Shown: one piece after another, positions 1 through 10,149 of the stretch | Position numbering within the stretch: position 1 is the stretch's first letter | Layout: the number at the start of each line of letters is the position of its first letter | Assembly: GCF_033095945.1 (NCBI RefSeq) | Contig: NZ_AP026800.1 | Location: 1,550,001-1,614,000, forward strand | Direction of reading: 5' to 3' | Origin: Bombiscardovia apis | GTDB taxonomy: Bacteria; Actinomycetota; Actinomycetes; Actinomycetales; Bifidobacteriaceae | DNA: 64,000 bases | Position numbers and translations under genes: made by a program | The notes under the pieces: model-generated | Database searches by the model: none | What the model was told of the DNA's origin: nothing | What the model saw: the letters and a program-made list of their open reading frames with translations, nothing else

Positions 1-1269
1 TGCCTTCGCCTGACGCAAGGTATCGAGACCCACGCCAGCGATAATCAAAATTGTGGTACCGCCGAAGGGCAGCTTACCGCTAATCTGAAGCAGCATAATC
101 AGTACGGTAGGAATCAGAGCCACGAAGAGCAAGTAGACAGCGCCTACCGTGTTCAGACGGTTCATCACATACGAAAGGTAACGGCTGGTAGCACGACCAG
201 CACGAATGCCTGGGATGAAGCCGCCGTACTCTTTCATGTTGTCTGCAGTCTCATCAGGGTTGAAAGTGATGGACGTATAGAAGAAGCAGAAGAAGACAAT
301 CATCAAGGAGTAAAGGCAGATATACCAGACGCTGGTTGTGTTTGCCAAGTTAGTATTAATCCACTTGACCCAAGACTGATCGGACTTACCGAACTGCGAG
401 ACCAGAGTTGGAATAGCCAGAATAGACGAGGCGAAGATGGGAGGAATAACACCTGACATATTGACCTTGAGCGGCAGGTAGGTTGAAGAGCCGCCATACA
501 TCTTGCGACCAATCATGCGGCGAGTGTACTGCACCGGAATACGGCGCTGCGAGAGCTCAACGTAGTTGACGAAGATAAGAATAACCAGTAGGACTGCCAC
601 GACGATGCCGAACTTCTTCCAGTCGCCATCCTTGCCGTTGGTGCCCCAACCGATGTTCCAGAGCTGAGGCAAGAAGCCGGAGCAAATGGAAGTGAAAATC
701 AGGACCGACATACCGTTGCCGATGCCCTTTTCAGTGATAAGCTCGGCCATCCACATGATCAGACCTGTACCACCAGTCATGACTAGAATCATCACGATGA
801 AGTTCCAGACAGAACCGTCGGGGATAACCTTCTCTTGGCAGGCATTGTTAAATAGTGCGCCAGAGCGAGCGGTAACCAAAATAGTCGTGGACTGCAAAAT
901 AGCAAGTCCTATGGTCAGGTAACGAGTGTACTCAGTGAGCTTAGCCTCGCCTGACTGACCTTCCTTGTGGAGAGCCTCAAAGCGAGGAATAACCACTCGC
1001 AGCAGCTGCACCACGATGGATGCCGTAATATACGGCATAATACCCAAAGCGAAGATAGACAGCTGTAAGAGAGCACCACCGGAGAAGAGATTAACCAGCC
1101 CTATGAAGTCCTCGTTGCCAGCAGAGGTTAAGCACTGCTGCACTGCTGGATAATCTACCCCTGGCGTAGGTATGAAAGAACCTATGCGGTAGATAATAAT
1201 GATACCAAAGACGAAGAAGATCTTCTTCCGCAACTCTTTGGTTTTGAAGGCCTGGATTAACGTCCTCAC
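1..1269 (-). CDS. secY: Protein translocase subunit SecY (3' end outside window)
   Basis: Channel-forming subunit of the SecYEG translocon in the cytoplasmic membrane. About 423 codons are present and only the extreme C-terminus runs off the left edge. The start is a GTG at 1269 preceded by GGGAGGA; the protein begins VRTLIQAFKTKELRKK and then the first transmembrane segment. Family landmarks include GGALLQLSIFALGIMPYI, RFEALHKEGQ and GIGNGMSVLIF, with alternating hydrophobic helices throughout. It ends the S10-spc ribosomal cluster, 175 bp after rplO. That gap carries a hairpin, so secY may be partly uncoupled from the upstream genes. Identity is not in doubt. Confidence 0.97.
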   Translation of the reverse strand, partial: MRTLIQAFKTKELRKKIFFVFGIIIIYRIGSFIPTPGVDYPAVQQCLTSAGNEDFIGLVNLFSGGALLQLSIFALGIMPYITASIVVQLLRVVIPRFEALHKEGQSGEAKLTEYTRYLTIGLAILQSTTILVTARSGALFNNACQEKVIPDGSVWNFIVMILVMTGGTGLIMWMAELITEKGIGNGMSVLIFTSICSGFLPQLWNIGWGTNGKDGDWKKFGIVVAVLLVILIFVNYVELSQRRIPVQYTRRMIGRKMYGGSSTYLPLKVNMSGVIPPIFASSILAIPTLVSQFGKSDQSWVKWINTNLANTTSVWYICLYSLMIVFFCFFYTSITFNPDETADNMKEYGGFIPGIRAGRATSRYLSYVMNRLNTVGAVYLLFVALIPTVLIMLLQISGKLPFGGTTILIIAGVGLDTLRQAKA

Positions 1270-1372
1270 CTGGATTCCTCCCTAACAGCGCATCGGCTCA
1301 CCCCATGCCGCGCTAACAACTTCCTGTGTCATCATATCGGATGCACCGGTCAATGCATGAATACACAAATGC

Positions 1373-1409
1373 AATCGGCTCCCGCCCGTACTGACGGGGA
1401 GAGCCGATT
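1373..1409 (-). terminator. Stem-loop between rplO and secY
   Basis: A 9-bp perfect stem (AATCGGCTC / GAGCCGATT) with further G/C pairing inside lies in the 175-bp gap between rplO and secY. The minus-strand downstream side is only moderately T-rich. It could be a partial terminator that lowers secY expression, or a processing site. Confidence 0.45.
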
Positions 1410-1444
1410 ACTATTGCTGTACTTCTAGATCAGCCCCAGTGTAA

Positions 1445-1921
1445 TCAGTCCTCAGAGACCGACCCACCTGCGGCTTCAATCTTGGTGCGTGCCGATGACG
1501 AAACCTTGACACCCTTGAGTGTGAAGGCTGCCTGTGCATCGCCCTCGCCCAGTACCTTCACCGGGTAGCCAGAGCGCACAGCGCCCTTGGAGGACAGATT
1601 CTCAGCAGTAATCTCGCCGCCCTCGGGGAAGAGCTCGGAGAGCCGACCCACGTTGACGACCTGATATTCCTTCTTGAAGGGGCTCTTGAAGCCACGCAGC
1701 TTGGGCAGACGCATGTAGAGCGGCAGCTGACCACCCTCGAAACCAGGACGTACCTGGTACCGTGCCTTCGTACCCTTCATACCGCGGCCCGAGGTCTTAC
1801 CCTTGGAACCTTCACCACGGCCCACGCGAATACGATCGCGGTTGGCACCTGGTGCCGGACGCAGATCGTGCATACGCAGGATGTTGGTCTCTTCGGTCTC
1901 AGCGGAGTTCTTGGTAGCCAT
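1445..1921 (-). CDS. rplO: 50S ribosomal protein L15
   Basis: Large-subunit protein L15, 158 residues, slightly longer than the usual 145-150 because of an acidic N-terminal leader before [20 protein letters not shown]. The glycine/arginine-rich N-terminal half ([20 protein letters not shown]) and the [18 protein letters not shown] core are diagnostic. It follows rpmD by 2 bp and is the last ribosomal gene before secY. The start at 1921 fits this tight spacing; a later in-frame ATG at MHDLR is possible but would lengthen the gap. Confidence 0.97.
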   Translation of the reverse strand: MATKNSAETEETNILRMHDLRPAPGANRDRIRVGRGEGSKGKTSGRGMKGTKARYQVRPGFEGGQLPLYMRLPKLRGFKSPFKKEYQVVNVGRLSELFPEGGEITAENLSSKGAVRSGYPVKVLGEGDAQAAFTLKGVKVSSSARTKIEAAGGSVSED

Positions 1922-1923
1922 AA

Positions 1924-2109
1924 TTAGTCTGCCTCCTCAACAGTGACCAAGTGACGAACCTTGTCGATCATGCCCCGGTATACAGGAGTGTCGTCGATAA
2001 CGACAGTCTGACCGATCTTGCGCAGTCCGAGGGACTGTGCGTTCACCTTCTGGCGTTCAGTCTGGTTTGCGAAGCCCTTAACCAGCGTAATTTTCAGCTG
2101 CTTGCTCAT
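1924..2109 (-). CDS. rpmD: 50S ribosomal protein L30
   Basis: Short L30 (61 residues from the ATG at 2109), the bacterial type. The protein reads [12 protein letters not shown], then [15 protein letters not shown] and [15 protein letters not shown], which are typical family segments. Its ATG overlaps the TGA of rpsE (TGATG), implying translational coupling; an in-frame GTG one codon earlier is the alternative start. It lies between rpsE and rplO as in most actinobacterial spc operons. Confidence 0.95.
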   Translation of the reverse strand: MSKQLKITLVKGFANQTERQKVNAQSLGLRKIGQTVVIDDTPVYRGMIDKVRHLVTVEEAD

Positions 2110-2876
2110 CACTCACCATCCTTCTGGTCAGAAGTTGCCTTAGCCTTGGCTTCTTCGCGGGCCTTGCGAGCCTCAGCGATGCCTGCGGCGCGAGACTTCA
2201 GCAAGGAGTCGGGAGCGACCTCTTCCAAAGTCAGACCACGACGTGCTGCGATCTCTTCGGGCTCTTCGAGAGCCTTCAAGCCTGCAACAGTTGCACGCAC
2301 TACGTTGACAGCGGTGGCCGAGCCCATGGACTTGGTCAAGATGTCGGTAATGCCTGCGCACTCCATGACTGCACGCACCGCGCCACCGGCGATTACACCG
2401 GTACCGGGAGCTGCGGGCCTCAGGAGCACCGTGCCGGCTGCATCGTGACCGATTACCGGGTGGGTAATGGTGCCGCGGATGCGGGGAACGGTGAACATGT
2501 GCTTCTTAGCGTCCAGCTGGCCCTTTGCAATTGCTGCGGGGACCTCACGGGACTTGCCGTAGCCTACGCCCACGGTGCCCTTACCATCGCCTACGACTAC
2601 GAGAGCCGCGAAGCTGAAAGTACGGCCACCCTTGTGGACCTTGGAGACACGGTTGATGGTGACAACCTTGTCGAGCAGTTCGTCACCATGGTTTTCGTCA
2701 CGACCACGACGGCCACGACGCTCACCACGACGGCCTTCTCCACGACGGCCATCACCACGGCCACCGCGGCGGCCGCGACGCTCATCATTGTTGCCCCCGT
2801 TGCTGGACTCGCTCGACTGAGCAGTCTGTGCTTCTTCAGCCACTTGGGTTTCCTTTGTCGTCTCGTTATCGCTCAC
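2109..2876 (-). CDS. rpsE: 30S ribosomal protein S5 with Arg/Gly-rich N-terminal extension
   Basis: Small-subunit protein S5. At 255 residues it is much longer than the usual ~165-200. Residues 1-65 form an acidic then Arg/Gly-rich low-complexity extension (repeated GRRGE/RRGR), and the S5 core starts at [21 protein letters not shown]. Core landmarks are [22 protein letters not shown], then [21 protein letters not shown]. It overlaps rplR by 4 bp upstream and rpmD by one base downstream. Extended S5 N-termini occur in actinobacteria; what this tail does is not known to me. Confidence 0.97.
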   Translation of the reverse strand: MSDNETTKETQVAEEAQTAQSSESSNGGNNDERRGRRGGRGDGRRGEGRRGERRGRRGRDENHGDELLDKVVTINRVSKVHKGGRTFSFAALVVVGDGKGTVGVGYGKSREVPAAIAKGQLDAKKHMFTVPRIRGTITHPVIGHDAAGTVLLRPAAPGTGVIAGGAVRAVMECAGITDILTKSMGSATAVNVVRATVAGLKALEEPEEIAARRGLTLEEVAPDSLLKSRAAGIAEARKAREEAKAKATSDQKDGE

Positions 2877-3244
2877 AGTGCCAAACCTCCCTCACGGGCG
2901 CCTTCTGCAACCGCTGCGACGCGGCCGTGGTACCGGTTACCACCGCGGTCAAAGACCACGCTAGTAATGCCAGCATCCTTAGCCTTCTTGGCGACCAGTT
3001 CGCCAACTTTACGAGCGGCATCAGTCTTATTGCCTTCAACCTTGGGGAAGTCACCAGCCAGAGTCGAGGCGCTTACCAGCGTCAGACCCTTGGTGTCATC
3101 CACAATCTGAGCAATCATGTTGCGATTGCTGCGGGTAACGACCAAACGTGGACGCTCAGCAGTGCCTTGAATGCGCTTGCGCAGGCGGGCGTGACGGCGC
3201 AGGCGGGCAACCTTCTTGCCTTTACCGCGAATTGCGACGCTCAT
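2873..3244 (-). CDS. rplR: 50S ribosomal protein L18
   Basis: 5S-rRNA-binding protein L18, 123 residues from [19 protein letters not shown] longer reading of the frame (to 3517) would run through rplF and is rejected. Typical segments are [23 protein letters not shown], with [25 protein letters not shown] at the C-terminus. The stop overlaps the rpsE start by 4 bp (ATGA), and the gene starts 2 bp before the rplF stop, so the three are translationally coupled. Confidence 0.97.
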   Translation of the reverse strand: MSVAIRGKGKKVARLRRHARLRKRIQGTAERPRLVVTRSNRNMIAQIVDDTKGLTLVSASTLAGDFPKVEGNKTDAARKVGELVAKKAKDAGITSVVFDRGGNRYHGRVAAVAEGAREGGLAL

Positions 3245-3245
3245 A

Positions 3246-3785
3246 TCACTTACCAGCCTTTCCTGCCTTGCGTAGGATGTGCTCATCCTGATACTTAATG
3301 CCCTTGCCCTTGTAGGGTTCTGGAGCACGAAGCCTGCGAATGTTTGCAGCCGCTTGACCGACCTGTTGCTTGTTGGTGCCGTGCACAATGATTTCATTGG
3401 CATTAGGCAGTTCGTAGGTGATGCCCTCAGGAGGCTCCACCGTAATCGTGTGAGAGTAGCCCAAGGAGAGCTCAAGGCCCTTGCCCTTGGCTGCGGCACG
3501 GTAACCCGTACCAACAATCATCAAGTGCTTCGAGAAGCCCTTGGAGACACCCTCAACGATCGAAGCTACGATAGAACGGCTCAGACCGTGATCAGCGCGA
3601 GTTGGGCGCTCATCGTTAGCTGGAACCAGAACAATCTCGTTTTCTTCAACCTTGCCGCTAATGCACTCAGGCAGAGTGAAGGAATCAGTGCCCTTAGGGC
3701 CCTTGGCCGAAAAGACCTGTCCCTTGAAAGAGACCTCTACGCCCGCCGGAATGGCGACGGGGAGCTTACCAATATGCGATGCCAT
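3246..3785 (-). CDS. rplF: 50S ribosomal protein L6
   Basis: Large-subunit L6, 179 residues starting [18 protein letters not shown]. The frame is open further upstream, but this ATG matches the family N-terminus and has GAAAGGAGAGCTGAAC-type ribosome-binding sequence before it. Duplicated L6 folds are visible; the C-terminal signature [22 protein letters not shown] is intact. It sits between rpsH and rplR in the standard order. Confidence 0.97.
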   Translation of the reverse strand: MASHIGKLPVAIPAGVEVSFKGQVFSAKGPKGTDSFTLPECISGKVEENEIVLVPANDERPTRADHGLSRSIVASIVEGVSKGFSKHLMIVGTGYRAAAKGKGLELSLGYSHTITVEPPEGITYELPNANEIIVHGTNKQQVGQAAANIRRLRAPEPYKGKGIKYQDEHILRKAGKAGK

Positions 3786-3801
3786 GTTCAGCTCTCCTTT
3801 C

Positions 3802-4200
3802 TCACCACACGTAGGCGACGATTTCGCCACCAATGCCCCGGTCGAGGCATTCCTTCTGAGTCATCAAGCCCGAGCTAGTCGAGATGATGGCTACACCCAA
3901 GCCGCCCAAAGGCATTGGCAGGGAGTCTGACTTTGCGTAACGACGCAGGCCAGGCTTAGAAACCCTCTTAATGCCCTCGAGGCTCTGCTCACCGTGAGAA
4001 CCATACTTGAGAGTGATCTCAAGAGTCTGGCCCACGCGAGCTTCCTTAGCCGCGAAGTCAGCAATGTAGCCTTCACGCTTCAAAATCTGCGCGATAGCTG
4101 CCTTGAATTTGGAATACGGCATTTCCACGGTTTCGTGCTTTGCCGCACTCGCATTGCGCAGACGCGTAAGCATGTCTGCGATTGGATCTGTCATTGTCAT
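3802..4200 (-). CDS. rpsH: 30S ribosomal protein S8
   Basis: Primary 16S-rRNA-binding protein S8, 132 residues, the normal length. N-terminal [17 protein letters not shown] and C-terminal [20 protein letters not shown] are classic. The first of two closely spaced ATGs is preferred because GGAAGGG lies 11 bases upstream. It is separated from rpsN by about 80 bp, somewhat looser than its neighbours. Confidence 0.97.
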   Translation of the reverse strand: MTMTDPIADMLTRLRNASAAKHETVEMPYSKFKAAIAQILKREGYIADFAAKEARVGQTLEITLKYGSHGEQSLEGIKRVSKPGLRRYAKSDSLPMPLGGLGVAIISTSSGLMTQKECLDRGIGGEIVAYVW

Positions 4201-4280
4201 GTGGGCTTATGCCCTTCCTCGCCGTGGTTTCCGTCGCCCGGCAGTTTCCTGCTCGGGCCACGGACCTTCAGCGTCGATAT

Positions 4281-4466
4281 TTACCAACTGGATTTCGTAA
4301 CTCCGGGCAACTCGCCTGCATGAGCCTTGTTGCGAAGGCAAATGCGGCATAGGCCGAACTTGCGATATACGGAATGAGGACGACCGCAGACCTGGCAACG
4401 TGTATAGCCACGCACCTTGAACTTAGGCTTGCGCGCCGCTTTATTCTTTAGAGCGGTTTTTGCCAT
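4281..4466 (-). CDS. rpsN: 30S ribosomal protein S14 type Z (zinc-binding)
   Basis: Short zinc-type S14 of 61 residues beginning [20 protein letters not shown]. Two CxxC pairs (CQVCGRPH and CRICLRNKA) supply the four zinc ligands, so this is the C+ form used as the housekeeping S14 in many Gram-positives. The frame is open upstream to 4523, but that part overlaps rplE. It starts 1 bp after the rplE stop. Confidence 0.96.
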   Translation of the reverse strand: MAKTALKNKAARKPKFKVRGYTRCQVCGRPHSVYRKFGLCRICLRNKAHAGELPGVTKSSW

Positions 4467-4467
4467 T

Positions 4468-5040
4468 TCAGTTCTCCTTGAAGGGGAAGCCCAACTGCTT
4501 GAGCAGTGCGCTAGCTTCCTCATCGTTCTTGGTGGTGGTCACCACGGTGATGTCCATACCACGCTGATGATCGATGTCATCAGGGTCGATCTCATGGAAA
4601 ACAACCTGCTCCGTGAGGCCGAAGTTGTAGTTACCCTGACCATCGAACTGCTTGCCGCTGATACCGCGGAAATCGCGGATACGTGGCAGCGCAAGGGTGA
4701 GCAGACGATCGAGGAACTCCCACATACGGGTGCCACGCAAGGTGACATACGCACCGATGGCCTGGCCCTCACGCAAGTGGAACTGAGCCACAGACTTCTT
4801 AGCCTTCGTTACCTTGGGCTTCTGGCCGGTGATTGCAGTCAAATCCTTGATTGCGCCCTCGATGAGCTTAGAATCTCGAGCTGCTGCGCCGACTCCCATG
4901 GAGACGACGACCTTCTCGATCTTCGGCACCTGCATTGGGTTAGAGAACTTAAATTCCTTCTCCAACTCGGGCACGATTTGCTCGATGTACTTCTGCCTCA
5001 AACGAGGGACTGCCGGTGCTTCAACGGTTGTATCGCTCAT
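4468..5040 (-). CDS. rplE: 50S ribosomal protein L5
   Basis: L5 binds 5S rRNA in the central protuberance. It has 190 residues. Landmarks are [36 protein letters not shown] and [20 protein letters not shown], with a C-terminal [15 protein letters not shown] block. It overlaps rplX by 4 bp at its start and abuts rpsN. Confidence 0.97.
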   Translation of the reverse strand: MSDTTVEAPAVPRLRQKYIEQIVPELEKEFKFSNPMQVPKIEKVVVSMGVGAAARDSKLIEGAIKDLTAITGQKPKVTKAKKSVAQFHLREGQAIGAYVTLRGTRMWEFLDRLLTLALPRIRDFRGISGKQFDGQGNYNFGLTEQVVFHEIDPDDIDHQRGMDITVVTTTKNDEEASALLKQLGFPFKEN

Positions 5041-5372
5041 GACAGCTCCTTGCCTGACTTCTTGGCGACGCGCGTGCGAACAAGCTTAATCTTGCCTTCG
5101 CGTGCCTCCTCCTTGACCACAACACCAATGCGGGTGGCCTGCTTGGTCTCAGGATCAATCACCATTACGTTAGAACGGTGGATTGGTGCCTCAACCGAAA
5201 CAATGCCGGACTGCTGGCCCTGCTGTGCGGCCTTCATGTGCTTCTTGACGATTTGCACGCCCTCAACGATCAGACGGTCGTTAGGCAGAATCTTAGTGAC
5301 TTTGCCCTCCTTACCGCGATCCTTGCCGCGGATGACCTTGACCTGGTCGCCGGTCTTAATCTTGGCTACCAT
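5037..5372 (-). CDS. rplX: 50S ribosomal protein L24
   Basis: Assembly-initiator protein L24, 111 residues. The KOW motif is evident near the N-terminus ([22 protein letters not shown]), followed by [15 protein letters not shown]. It begins 1 bp after the rplN stop and ends overlapping rplE by 4 bp. Confidence 0.97.
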   Translation of the reverse strand: MVAKIKTGDQVKVIRGKDRGKEGKVTKILPNDRLIVEGVQIVKKHMKAAQQGQQSGIVSVEAPIHRSNVMVIDPETKQATRIGVVVKEEAREGKIKLVRTRVAKKSGKELS

Positions 5373-5373
5373 C

Positions 5374-5742
5374 TCAGATCACCTCCGGTGCGAGAGATAC
5401 GATCTTCATGAAGCGCTTGTCGCGCAATTCACGTCCGACCGGCCCGAAAATACGGGTGCCGCGGGGCTCACGCCCGTTGCCCAAAAGGACAGCAGCATTC
5501 TCGTCAAACTTGATATAGGAGCCATCTGGACGACGACGCTCCTTTGTAGTACGGACGACGACGGCCTTAACGACCTCGCCTTTCTTGACCGACCCGCCGG
5601 GGATTGCATCCTTGACGGAGGCGACAATGACATCGCCGATGCCGGCATAGCGTCGCTTCGACCCGCCGAGCACGCGGATAGCTAAGATTTCCTTAGCACC
5701 CGTGTTGTCAGCGACGCGAAGTCGCGATTCCTGCTGAATCAT
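5374..5742 (-). CDS. rplN: 50S ribosomal protein L14
   Basis: L14, exactly the canonical 122 residues. It starts [19 protein letters not shown] and carries the [20 protein letters not shown] and [16 protein letters not shown] segments seen in all bacterial L14. It is preceded by the 82-bp rpsQ-rplN gap that holds a perfect hairpin, one of the few sizeable gaps inside this operon. Confidence 0.98.
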   Translation of the reverse strand: MIQQESRLRVADNTGAKEILAIRVLGGSKRRYAGIGDVIVASVKDAIPGGSVKKGEVVKAVVVRTTKERRRPDGSYIKFDENAAVLLGNGREPRGTRIFGPVGRELRDKRFMKIVSLAPEVI

Positions 5743-5769
5743 TGATTCTCCTTAGCCGAGCTGGTTCTC

Positions 5770-5807
5770 CGCATGCACCATACTCCCTACCGGGGACGGT
5801 GCATGCG
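5770..5807 (-). terminator. Perfect 10-bp hairpin between rpsQ and rplN
   Basis: CGCATGCACC pairs perfectly with GGTGCATGCG across an 18-base loop in the 82-bp gap between rpsQ and rplN. No T-run follows on the minus strand, so it is better viewed as an RNA processing or attenuation structure at the S10/spc boundary than as a strong terminator. Confidence 0.4.
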
Positions 5808-5824
5808 AAGCCTTGCCGAACTTG

Positions 5825-6091
5825 TTACTTTGCGCGTTCTACAATCTCTTGTAAACGCCAGCGCTTGGTCTTGCTCAGAGGCCGAGTCTCCATGATGGAG
5901 ACAAAGTCTCCGACGTGAGCCTCGTTGAGCTCATCGTGAGCCTTGACCGTACGGTTTGAACGAACAACCTTACCGTAAAGGGGGTGAGTCGAACGCTGTT
6001 CAATCTCGACAGCGATGGTCTTATCCATCGCGTCGGAGACGACGTAGCCACGACGAACCTTACGGAAGTTGCGCTCCTGCTCTTCAGCCAT
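5825..6091 (-). CDS. rpsQ: 30S ribosomal protein S17
   Basis: S17, 88 residues. Motifs: [39 protein letters not shown] and the C-terminal [16 protein letters not shown]. It follows rpmC by 2 bp and is the last gene of the S10 half of the cluster. Confidence 0.97.
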   Translation of the reverse strand: MAEEQERNFRKVRRGYVVSDAMDKTIAVEIEQRSTHPLYGKVVRSNRTVKAHDELNEAHVGDFVSIMETRPLSKTKRWRLQEIVERAK

Positions 6092-6093
6092 GC

Positions 6094-6360
6094 TTACTTC
6101 TCCTCAGCTTCGCTCTTGCTGCTGTCTGCACCTTCGGGCGCCTGGCTCATGCCGAGCTCGCGTTCGCGCAGGACGGTGTACATCCTGGCGATGTCGTGCT
6201 TGACAGCCTTGAGACGAGAGGTGTTCTCGAGCTGACCGGTTGCAGCCTGGAAGCGCAGGTTAAACAGCTCTTCCTTGGACTTCTTGAGGAAGTCCTCAAT
6301 TTCTGCATCAGTCTTCTCGTTCAGACTCTTGATTGAATATTCGGCTGTTCCGACTGTCAT
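6094..6360 (-). CDS. rpmC: 50S ribosomal protein L29
   Basis: L29, 88 residues, longer than the usual ~65 owing to an acidic C-terminal tail ([12 protein letters not shown]). The core [20 protein letters not shown], then [20 protein letters not shown], is diagnostic. L29 lies at the peptide exit tunnel, where trigger factor and SRP dock. Its ATG overlaps the rplP stop codon (TGATG). Confidence 0.96.
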   Translation of the reverse strand: MTVGTAEYSIKSLNEKTDAEIEDFLKKSKEELFNLRFQAATGQLENTSRLKAVKHDIARMYTVLRERELGMSQAPEGADSSKSEAEEK

Positions 6361-6779
6361 CAGATGTCACCGCCTTCGCGCGCAATAATCCTGCACTTCA
6401 TAGGAAGCTTGTCGATTGCGCGGCGCAGAGCCTCGCGAGCGACGTCTTCACTCACACCACCGATTTCGAAAAGCACACGGCCGGGGTGAATGTTAGCAAC
6501 CCAGAACTCAGGAGCTCCCTTACCGGAACCCATTCGAGATCCGAGAGCGTGCTTAGTCAGCGGGCGATCAGGGAAGACCGTAATCCACACACGACCACCG
6601 CGCTTGATGTAACGAGTCATGGCGATACGAGCAGCCTCAATCTGACGGTTAGTCAGATATGTCGGGGCCAGCGCCTGAATGCCAAAATCGCCGAAAGCGA
6701 TCTCATTGCCGCCCTTAGACATGCCCCTACGCGTGGGACGATGCTGCTTGCGGTAGTTAACCCTCTTTGGGATAAGCAC
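6360..6779 (-). CDS. rplP: 50S ribosomal protein L16
   Basis: L16, 139 residues, a normal length. It starts [20 protein letters not shown] and contains [20 protein letters not shown] and [20 protein letters not shown]. It follows rpsC by 3 bp and overlaps rpmC by one base. Confidence 0.98.
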   Translation of the reverse strand: MLIPKRVNYRKQHRPTRRGMSKGGNEIAFGDFGIQALAPTYLTNRQIEAARIAMTRYIKRGGRVWITVFPDRPLTKHALGSRMGSGKGAPEFWVANIHPGRVLFEIGGVSEDVAREALRRAIDKLPMKCRIIAREGGDI

Positions 6780-6782
6780 AGC

Positions 6783-7628
6783 TCACTCCTTTGCTTCCGT
6801 TGCGACCGGAGCCGTAGCCTCGGTCAATGCGGCCTCAGCTGGCGGCGTGGCTACGCCACTGTTCGCCTGCTCCTCGGCCTGACGCTGACGCGTACGACCT
6901 TCGGAGGGGCGAGCACCCCTGCGGGGACGGCGATCGGAACCACGGCGGCCGCGGTTACCCTGCTGGGCCTGCTGCTCGTCGAACTCACGCTCGGTCATGT
7001 CTCCCTTGTAAATCCACACCTTTACGCCAATACGGCCGTAAGTAGTGCGAGCTTCAAAGAAGCCATAGTCAATCAGTGCACGCAGCGTCTGCAGCGGCAC
7101 GCGACCTTCGCGGTAGAACTCAGAACGGCTCATTTCCGCTCCGCCAAGACGGCCGGACAGCTTGATGCGGATACCCTTGGCACCGGCCCTCATAGCGTCC
7201 TGCTCAGCCTTACGCATTGCGCGGCGGAAGGTGACGCGGTTGGTCAGCTGCTCAGCAATTCCCTGAGCGACCAACTGAGCGTCGATAGCAGCGTTCTTCA
7301 CCTCGAAGATGTTGAGCTGTACCTGCTTGCCAGTGATCTTCTCCAGCTTGGCACGCACTCGCTCGGCTTCCGCGCCACGACGTCCAATAACAATGCCTGG
7401 ACGGGCAGTGTGGATGTCAACGCGGACGCGATCACGGGTGCGCTCGATGATGATCTTGGAAACGCCTGCGCGCTCCAAGTCTTTGTTCATCTCCTTGCGG
7501 ATCTTGTCGTCCTCGAGCACGAAGTCGCGGTAACGCTCTCCCTGCTTCTGAGAGTCAGAGAACCACTTGCTGCGGTGCTCTTCGGTAATGCCGAGTCGGT
7601 ACCCAAACGGGTTAATTTTCTGTCCCAT
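6783..7628 (-). CDS. rpsC: 30S ribosomal protein S3 with extended C-terminus
   Basis: S3, mRNA-entry protein of the small subunit. It has 281 residues versus about 210-240 in most bacteria. The KH domain [20 protein letters not shown] and the S3 C-terminal domain ([20 protein letters not shown]) are intact. The excess is a disordered tail from about residue 215: Arg/Gly/Gln-rich, then Ala/Thr-rich. The ATG overlaps the rplV stop (TAATG). Confidence 0.97.
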   Translation of the reverse strand: MGQKINPFGYRLGITEEHRSKWFSDSQKQGERYRDFVLEDDKIRKEMNKDLERAGVSKIIIERTRDRVRVDIHTARPGIVIGRRGAEAERVRAKLEKITGKQVQLNIFEVKNAAIDAQLVAQGIAEQLTNRVTFRRAMRKAEQDAMRAGAKGIRIKLSGRLGGAEMSRSEFYREGRVPLQTLRALIDYGFFEARTTYGRIGVKVWIYKGDMTEREFDEQQAQQGNRGRRGSDRRPRRGARPSEGRTRQRQAEEQANSGVATPPAEAALTEATAPVATEAKE

Positions 7629-7987
7629 TATCGGGCTCCTTCCTTGTCGGCCACGACAACCGTGATATGGCTGGTGCGCTTGTTGATACGAGCTGCACGA
7701 CCCTGAGCACGGGGACGGAACCGCTTCATGGTTACGCCTTCGTCTACATAGGTCTCAGTAATCACCAAGTCGTTCTCGCGGAAAGGCTCATTGGCCTTAT
7801 CTGCTTTGACACGAGCATTGGCGATGGCACTCTCCAAGACCTTGCGAACCGGAACGGCTGCATCCTGAGGAGCGAACTTTAGGATAGTCACGGCTTCAGT
7901 CGCACGCTTGCCTCGGATGAGGTTGACGACGCGGCGAGCCTTGCGCGGCGTCACGCGTACGTGACGGGCAATTGCTTTAGCTTCCAT
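7628..7987 (-). CDS. rplV: 50S ribosomal protein L22
   Basis: L22, 119 residues, lining the exit tunnel. Motifs: [20 protein letters not shown] at the N-terminus and [20 protein letters not shown] forming the tunnel hairpin, where macrolide-resistance mutations arise in other species; this copy looks wild-type. It lies between rpsS and rpsC. Confidence 0.97.
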   Translation of the reverse strand: MEAKAIARHVRVTPRKARRVVNLIRGKRATEAVTILKFAPQDAAVPVRKVLESAIANARVKADKANEPFRENDLVITETYVDEGVTMKRFRPRAQGRAARINKRTSHITVVVADKEGAR

Positions 7988-8008
7988 GTGTCTTTCTCTT
8001 CCTCGCCT

Positions 8009-8287
8009 TTAGCGGCGTGCTTTCTTGTCATCCTTCACGTGACCCTTGAAGGTACGCGTGGGGGCGAACTCACCGAGCTTGTGGCCAACCATAGCTTCAG
8101 TCACGAAAACTGGAACATGCTTGCGACCATCGTGCACAGCGAATGTGTGACCGATAAAGTCCGGGGTGATCATCGAACGGCGCGACCAAGTCTTAATGAC
8201 TTCATGCGTGCCCTTCTCATTTTGCGCGTCGACTTTCTTCTGCAAGTGGGCGTCGACGAATGGGCCCTTCTTGATGCTACGAGTCAT
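8009..8287 (-). CDS. rpsS: 30S ribosomal protein S19
   Basis: S19, 92 residues. It starts [20 protein letters not shown] and includes [20 protein letters not shown] and [17 protein letters not shown], all canonical. It sits 15 bp after rplB. Confidence 0.98.
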   Translation of the reverse strand: MTRSIKKGPFVDAHLQKKVDAQNEKGTHEVIKTWSRRSMITPDFIGHTFAVHDGRKHVPVFVTEAMVGHKLGEFAPTRTFKGHVKDDKKARR

Positions 8288-8302
8288 CTTTTCGACACTC
8301 CC

Positions 8303-9133
8303 TTACTTGCGGTTCTTACCATTGGGGCGGCGGCGCACAATCATCTTGTTCGAAGCCTTCTTCGGACGACGAGTACGAACCTCTCCCTTGCCCCACGGAG
8401 ACACTGGCGGTTTGCCACCGCGCGTACGTCCACCATGCGGATGATCGACCGGGTTCATGGACTCACCACGAGTGTGGGGCCGCTTGCCAAGCCAACGGGC
8501 ACGTCCTGCCTTACCGAGCTCAATGTTGGCATGCTCGGAGTTACCGACCTCACCAACCGTTGCACGGCAACGAGCGTCGACGTTGCGAATTTCGCCCGAG
8601 GGCATACGCAGCTGAGCGTAAGCGCCATCCTTAGCAACCAGCTGTACGCCGGCGCCTGCGGAACGAGCAATCTTTGCACCACCCAAGGGACGCAGCTCAA
8701 TCGCGTGCACAATGGTACCAGTGGGGATGTTGCTCAGAGGCAGGTTGTTGCCAGGCTTAATATCAGCCTGAGGACCAGTCTCGATAACATCGCCCTGCTT
8801 GACACCTTCAGGAGCAACGATGTAGCGCTTCTCACCATCTGCGAAGTGCAGGAGGGCAATGCGAGCGGAACGGTTGGGATCGTACTCGATCTCAGCAACC
8901 TTTGCTGGCACGCCATCCTTGTCCCAACGACGGAAGTCGATAAGACGATACTGACGCTTGTGCCCACCACCGCGGTGGCGGCTGGTGATACGGCCGTAAG
9001 AGTTACGACCGCCAGTGCGGTTCTTCTTGCGAACCAACGACTTTTCGGGCTTGGAACGCGTAATCTCGGAGAAATCCGAAACAGAAGCGTTGCGACGGCC
9101 CGCGGTCGTCGGCTTATATGTACGGATAGCCAT
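8303..9133 (-). CDS. rplB: 50S ribosomal protein L2
   Basis: L2, 276 residues, part of the peptidyl-transferase environment. Diagnostic segments: [34 protein letters not shown] and the functional loop [20 protein letters not shown], including the conserved histidine. Standard position between rplW and rpsS. Confidence 0.98.
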   Translation of the reverse strand: MAIRTYKPTTAGRRNASVSDFSEITRSKPEKSLVRKKNRTGGRNSYGRITSRHRGGGHKRQYRLIDFRRWDKDGVPAKVAEIEYDPNRSARIALLHFADGEKRYIVAPEGVKQGDVIETGPQADIKPGNNLPLSNIPTGTIVHAIELRPLGGAKIARSAGAGVQLVAKDGAYAQLRMPSGEIRNVDARCRATVGEVGNSEHANIELGKAGRARWLGKRPHTRGESMNPVDHPHGGRTRGGKPPVSPWGKGEVRTRRPKKASNKMIVRRRPNGKNRK

Positions 9134-9167
9134 AATCTAGTTCTTCCTTAACTTTCTCGGCTAGCCT

Positions 9168-9464
9168 TCAGTTACCGAAGACATCGATTGACTGACCTTC
9201 AGCCACCGTAACGATGGCGCGCTTCTCGTTGACGCGACGGCCGTAGCCTGTGCGAGTACGAGTACGCTTGCCCTGGCGGTTGAGGGTGTTGACCGAAGTC
9301 ACCTTCACGTTGAAGATCTGCTCAATGGCCTGCTTGATAGCAACCTTGTTGGAATCAGGATCAACCACGAAAGTGTACTGGCCGCGATCCGAGTTGGTAT
9401 AACTCTTCTCGGAAACGACCGGCTTGATGATGATGTCGTGTGCTGGCTTGTGAATAGCTACCAT
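9168..9464 (-). CDS. rplW: 50S ribosomal protein L23
   Basis: L23, 98 residues, docking site for trigger factor and SRP at the tunnel exit. Motifs: [40 protein letters not shown] and a basic hairpin ([17 protein letters not shown]). It follows rplD by 5 bp. Confidence 0.97.
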   Translation of the reverse strand: MVAIHKPAHDIIIKPVVSEKSYTNSDRGQYTFVVDPDSNKVAIKQAIEQIFNVKVTSVNTLNRQGKRTRTRTGYGRRVNEKRAIVTVAEGQSIDVFGN

Positions 9465-9469
9465 GTAAA

Positions 9470-10144
9470 TCAGGCCTCCTTCGCAGTCTCAGCCTTGGCC
9501 GCATTCTTCGCCTCAATGAAAGCGTTGAAGCCTTCCTTGGTGAAGACGACGTCCTCAGCAGTGACCACATCATAGGTGTTCAACTGATCAGCGAAGATCG
9601 TGTGGACAGTAGGCAGATTCCTTACGGAGAGCCACTCGTTAATCTCGTCACGGGAGAAGACGATCGTGGTGAAACGCTCGGCAACTACCGGCACAAGAGC
9701 ACCCATAGCACTCTTAGTGGAGGGCTGCTCACCGATACCGAAGTCGATGATGTGAGTACGGCCAGCGTTAGTGCGGTCGGACAGGACGTAGCGCAGAGCT
9801 GCGGCCTTCATCTTCTTGGGAGTCTTCTGTGAGTAGTCACGAGGGACGGGACCATGTGCCACGCCGCCGCCGGCCCACTGTGGAGAACGGATGGAGCCCT
9901 GACGAGCACGACCGGTGCCCTTCTGCTTCCAAGGCTTCCTACCGCCACCGGAGACCTCAGCGCGGGTCTTTGCCGAGTGAGTGCCTTGACGAGCAGCAGC
10001 CAGCTGACCCAGAACTACCTGGTGAATCAGCGGAATGTGATCGTGAACATCTTCTGCGGAAATGCCGAAGATATCAGCAGGTGCCTCAACGGAGCCAGCT
10101 GCCTTGCCCTTTGCATCAGTGATGTTCAAAGTTACGCTTGCCAT
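9470..10144 (-). CDS. rplD: 50S ribosomal protein L4
   Basis: L4, 224 residues from the ATG at 10144 ([14 protein letters not shown]). An upstream in-frame TTG at 10153 is open but would overlap rplC and lies ahead of the GGGAG ribosome-binding sequence. The tunnel loop region [20 protein letters not shown], then [20 protein letters not shown], is conserved. Second large-subunit gene of the operon after rplC. Confidence 0.96.
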   Translation of the reverse strand: MASVTLNITDAKGKAAGSVEAPADIFGISAEDVHDHIPLIHQVVLGQLAAARQGTHSAKTRAEVSGGGRKPWKQKGTGRARQGSIRSPQWAGGGVAHGPVPRDYSQKTPKKMKAAALRYVLSDRTNAGRTHIIDFGIGEQPSTKSAMGALVPVVAERFTTIVFSRDEINEWLSVRNLPTVHTIFADQLNTYDVVTAEDVVFTKEGFNAFIEAKNAAKAETAKEA

Positions 10145-10149
10145 AAGAA

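Noticed and set aside
4417..9151. Long plus-strand open frames opposite the ribosomal genes (for example 4417-5685, 6333-7706, 7961-9151)
   Set aside because: They mirror highly conserved ribosomal genes on the other strand and show no protein family features.
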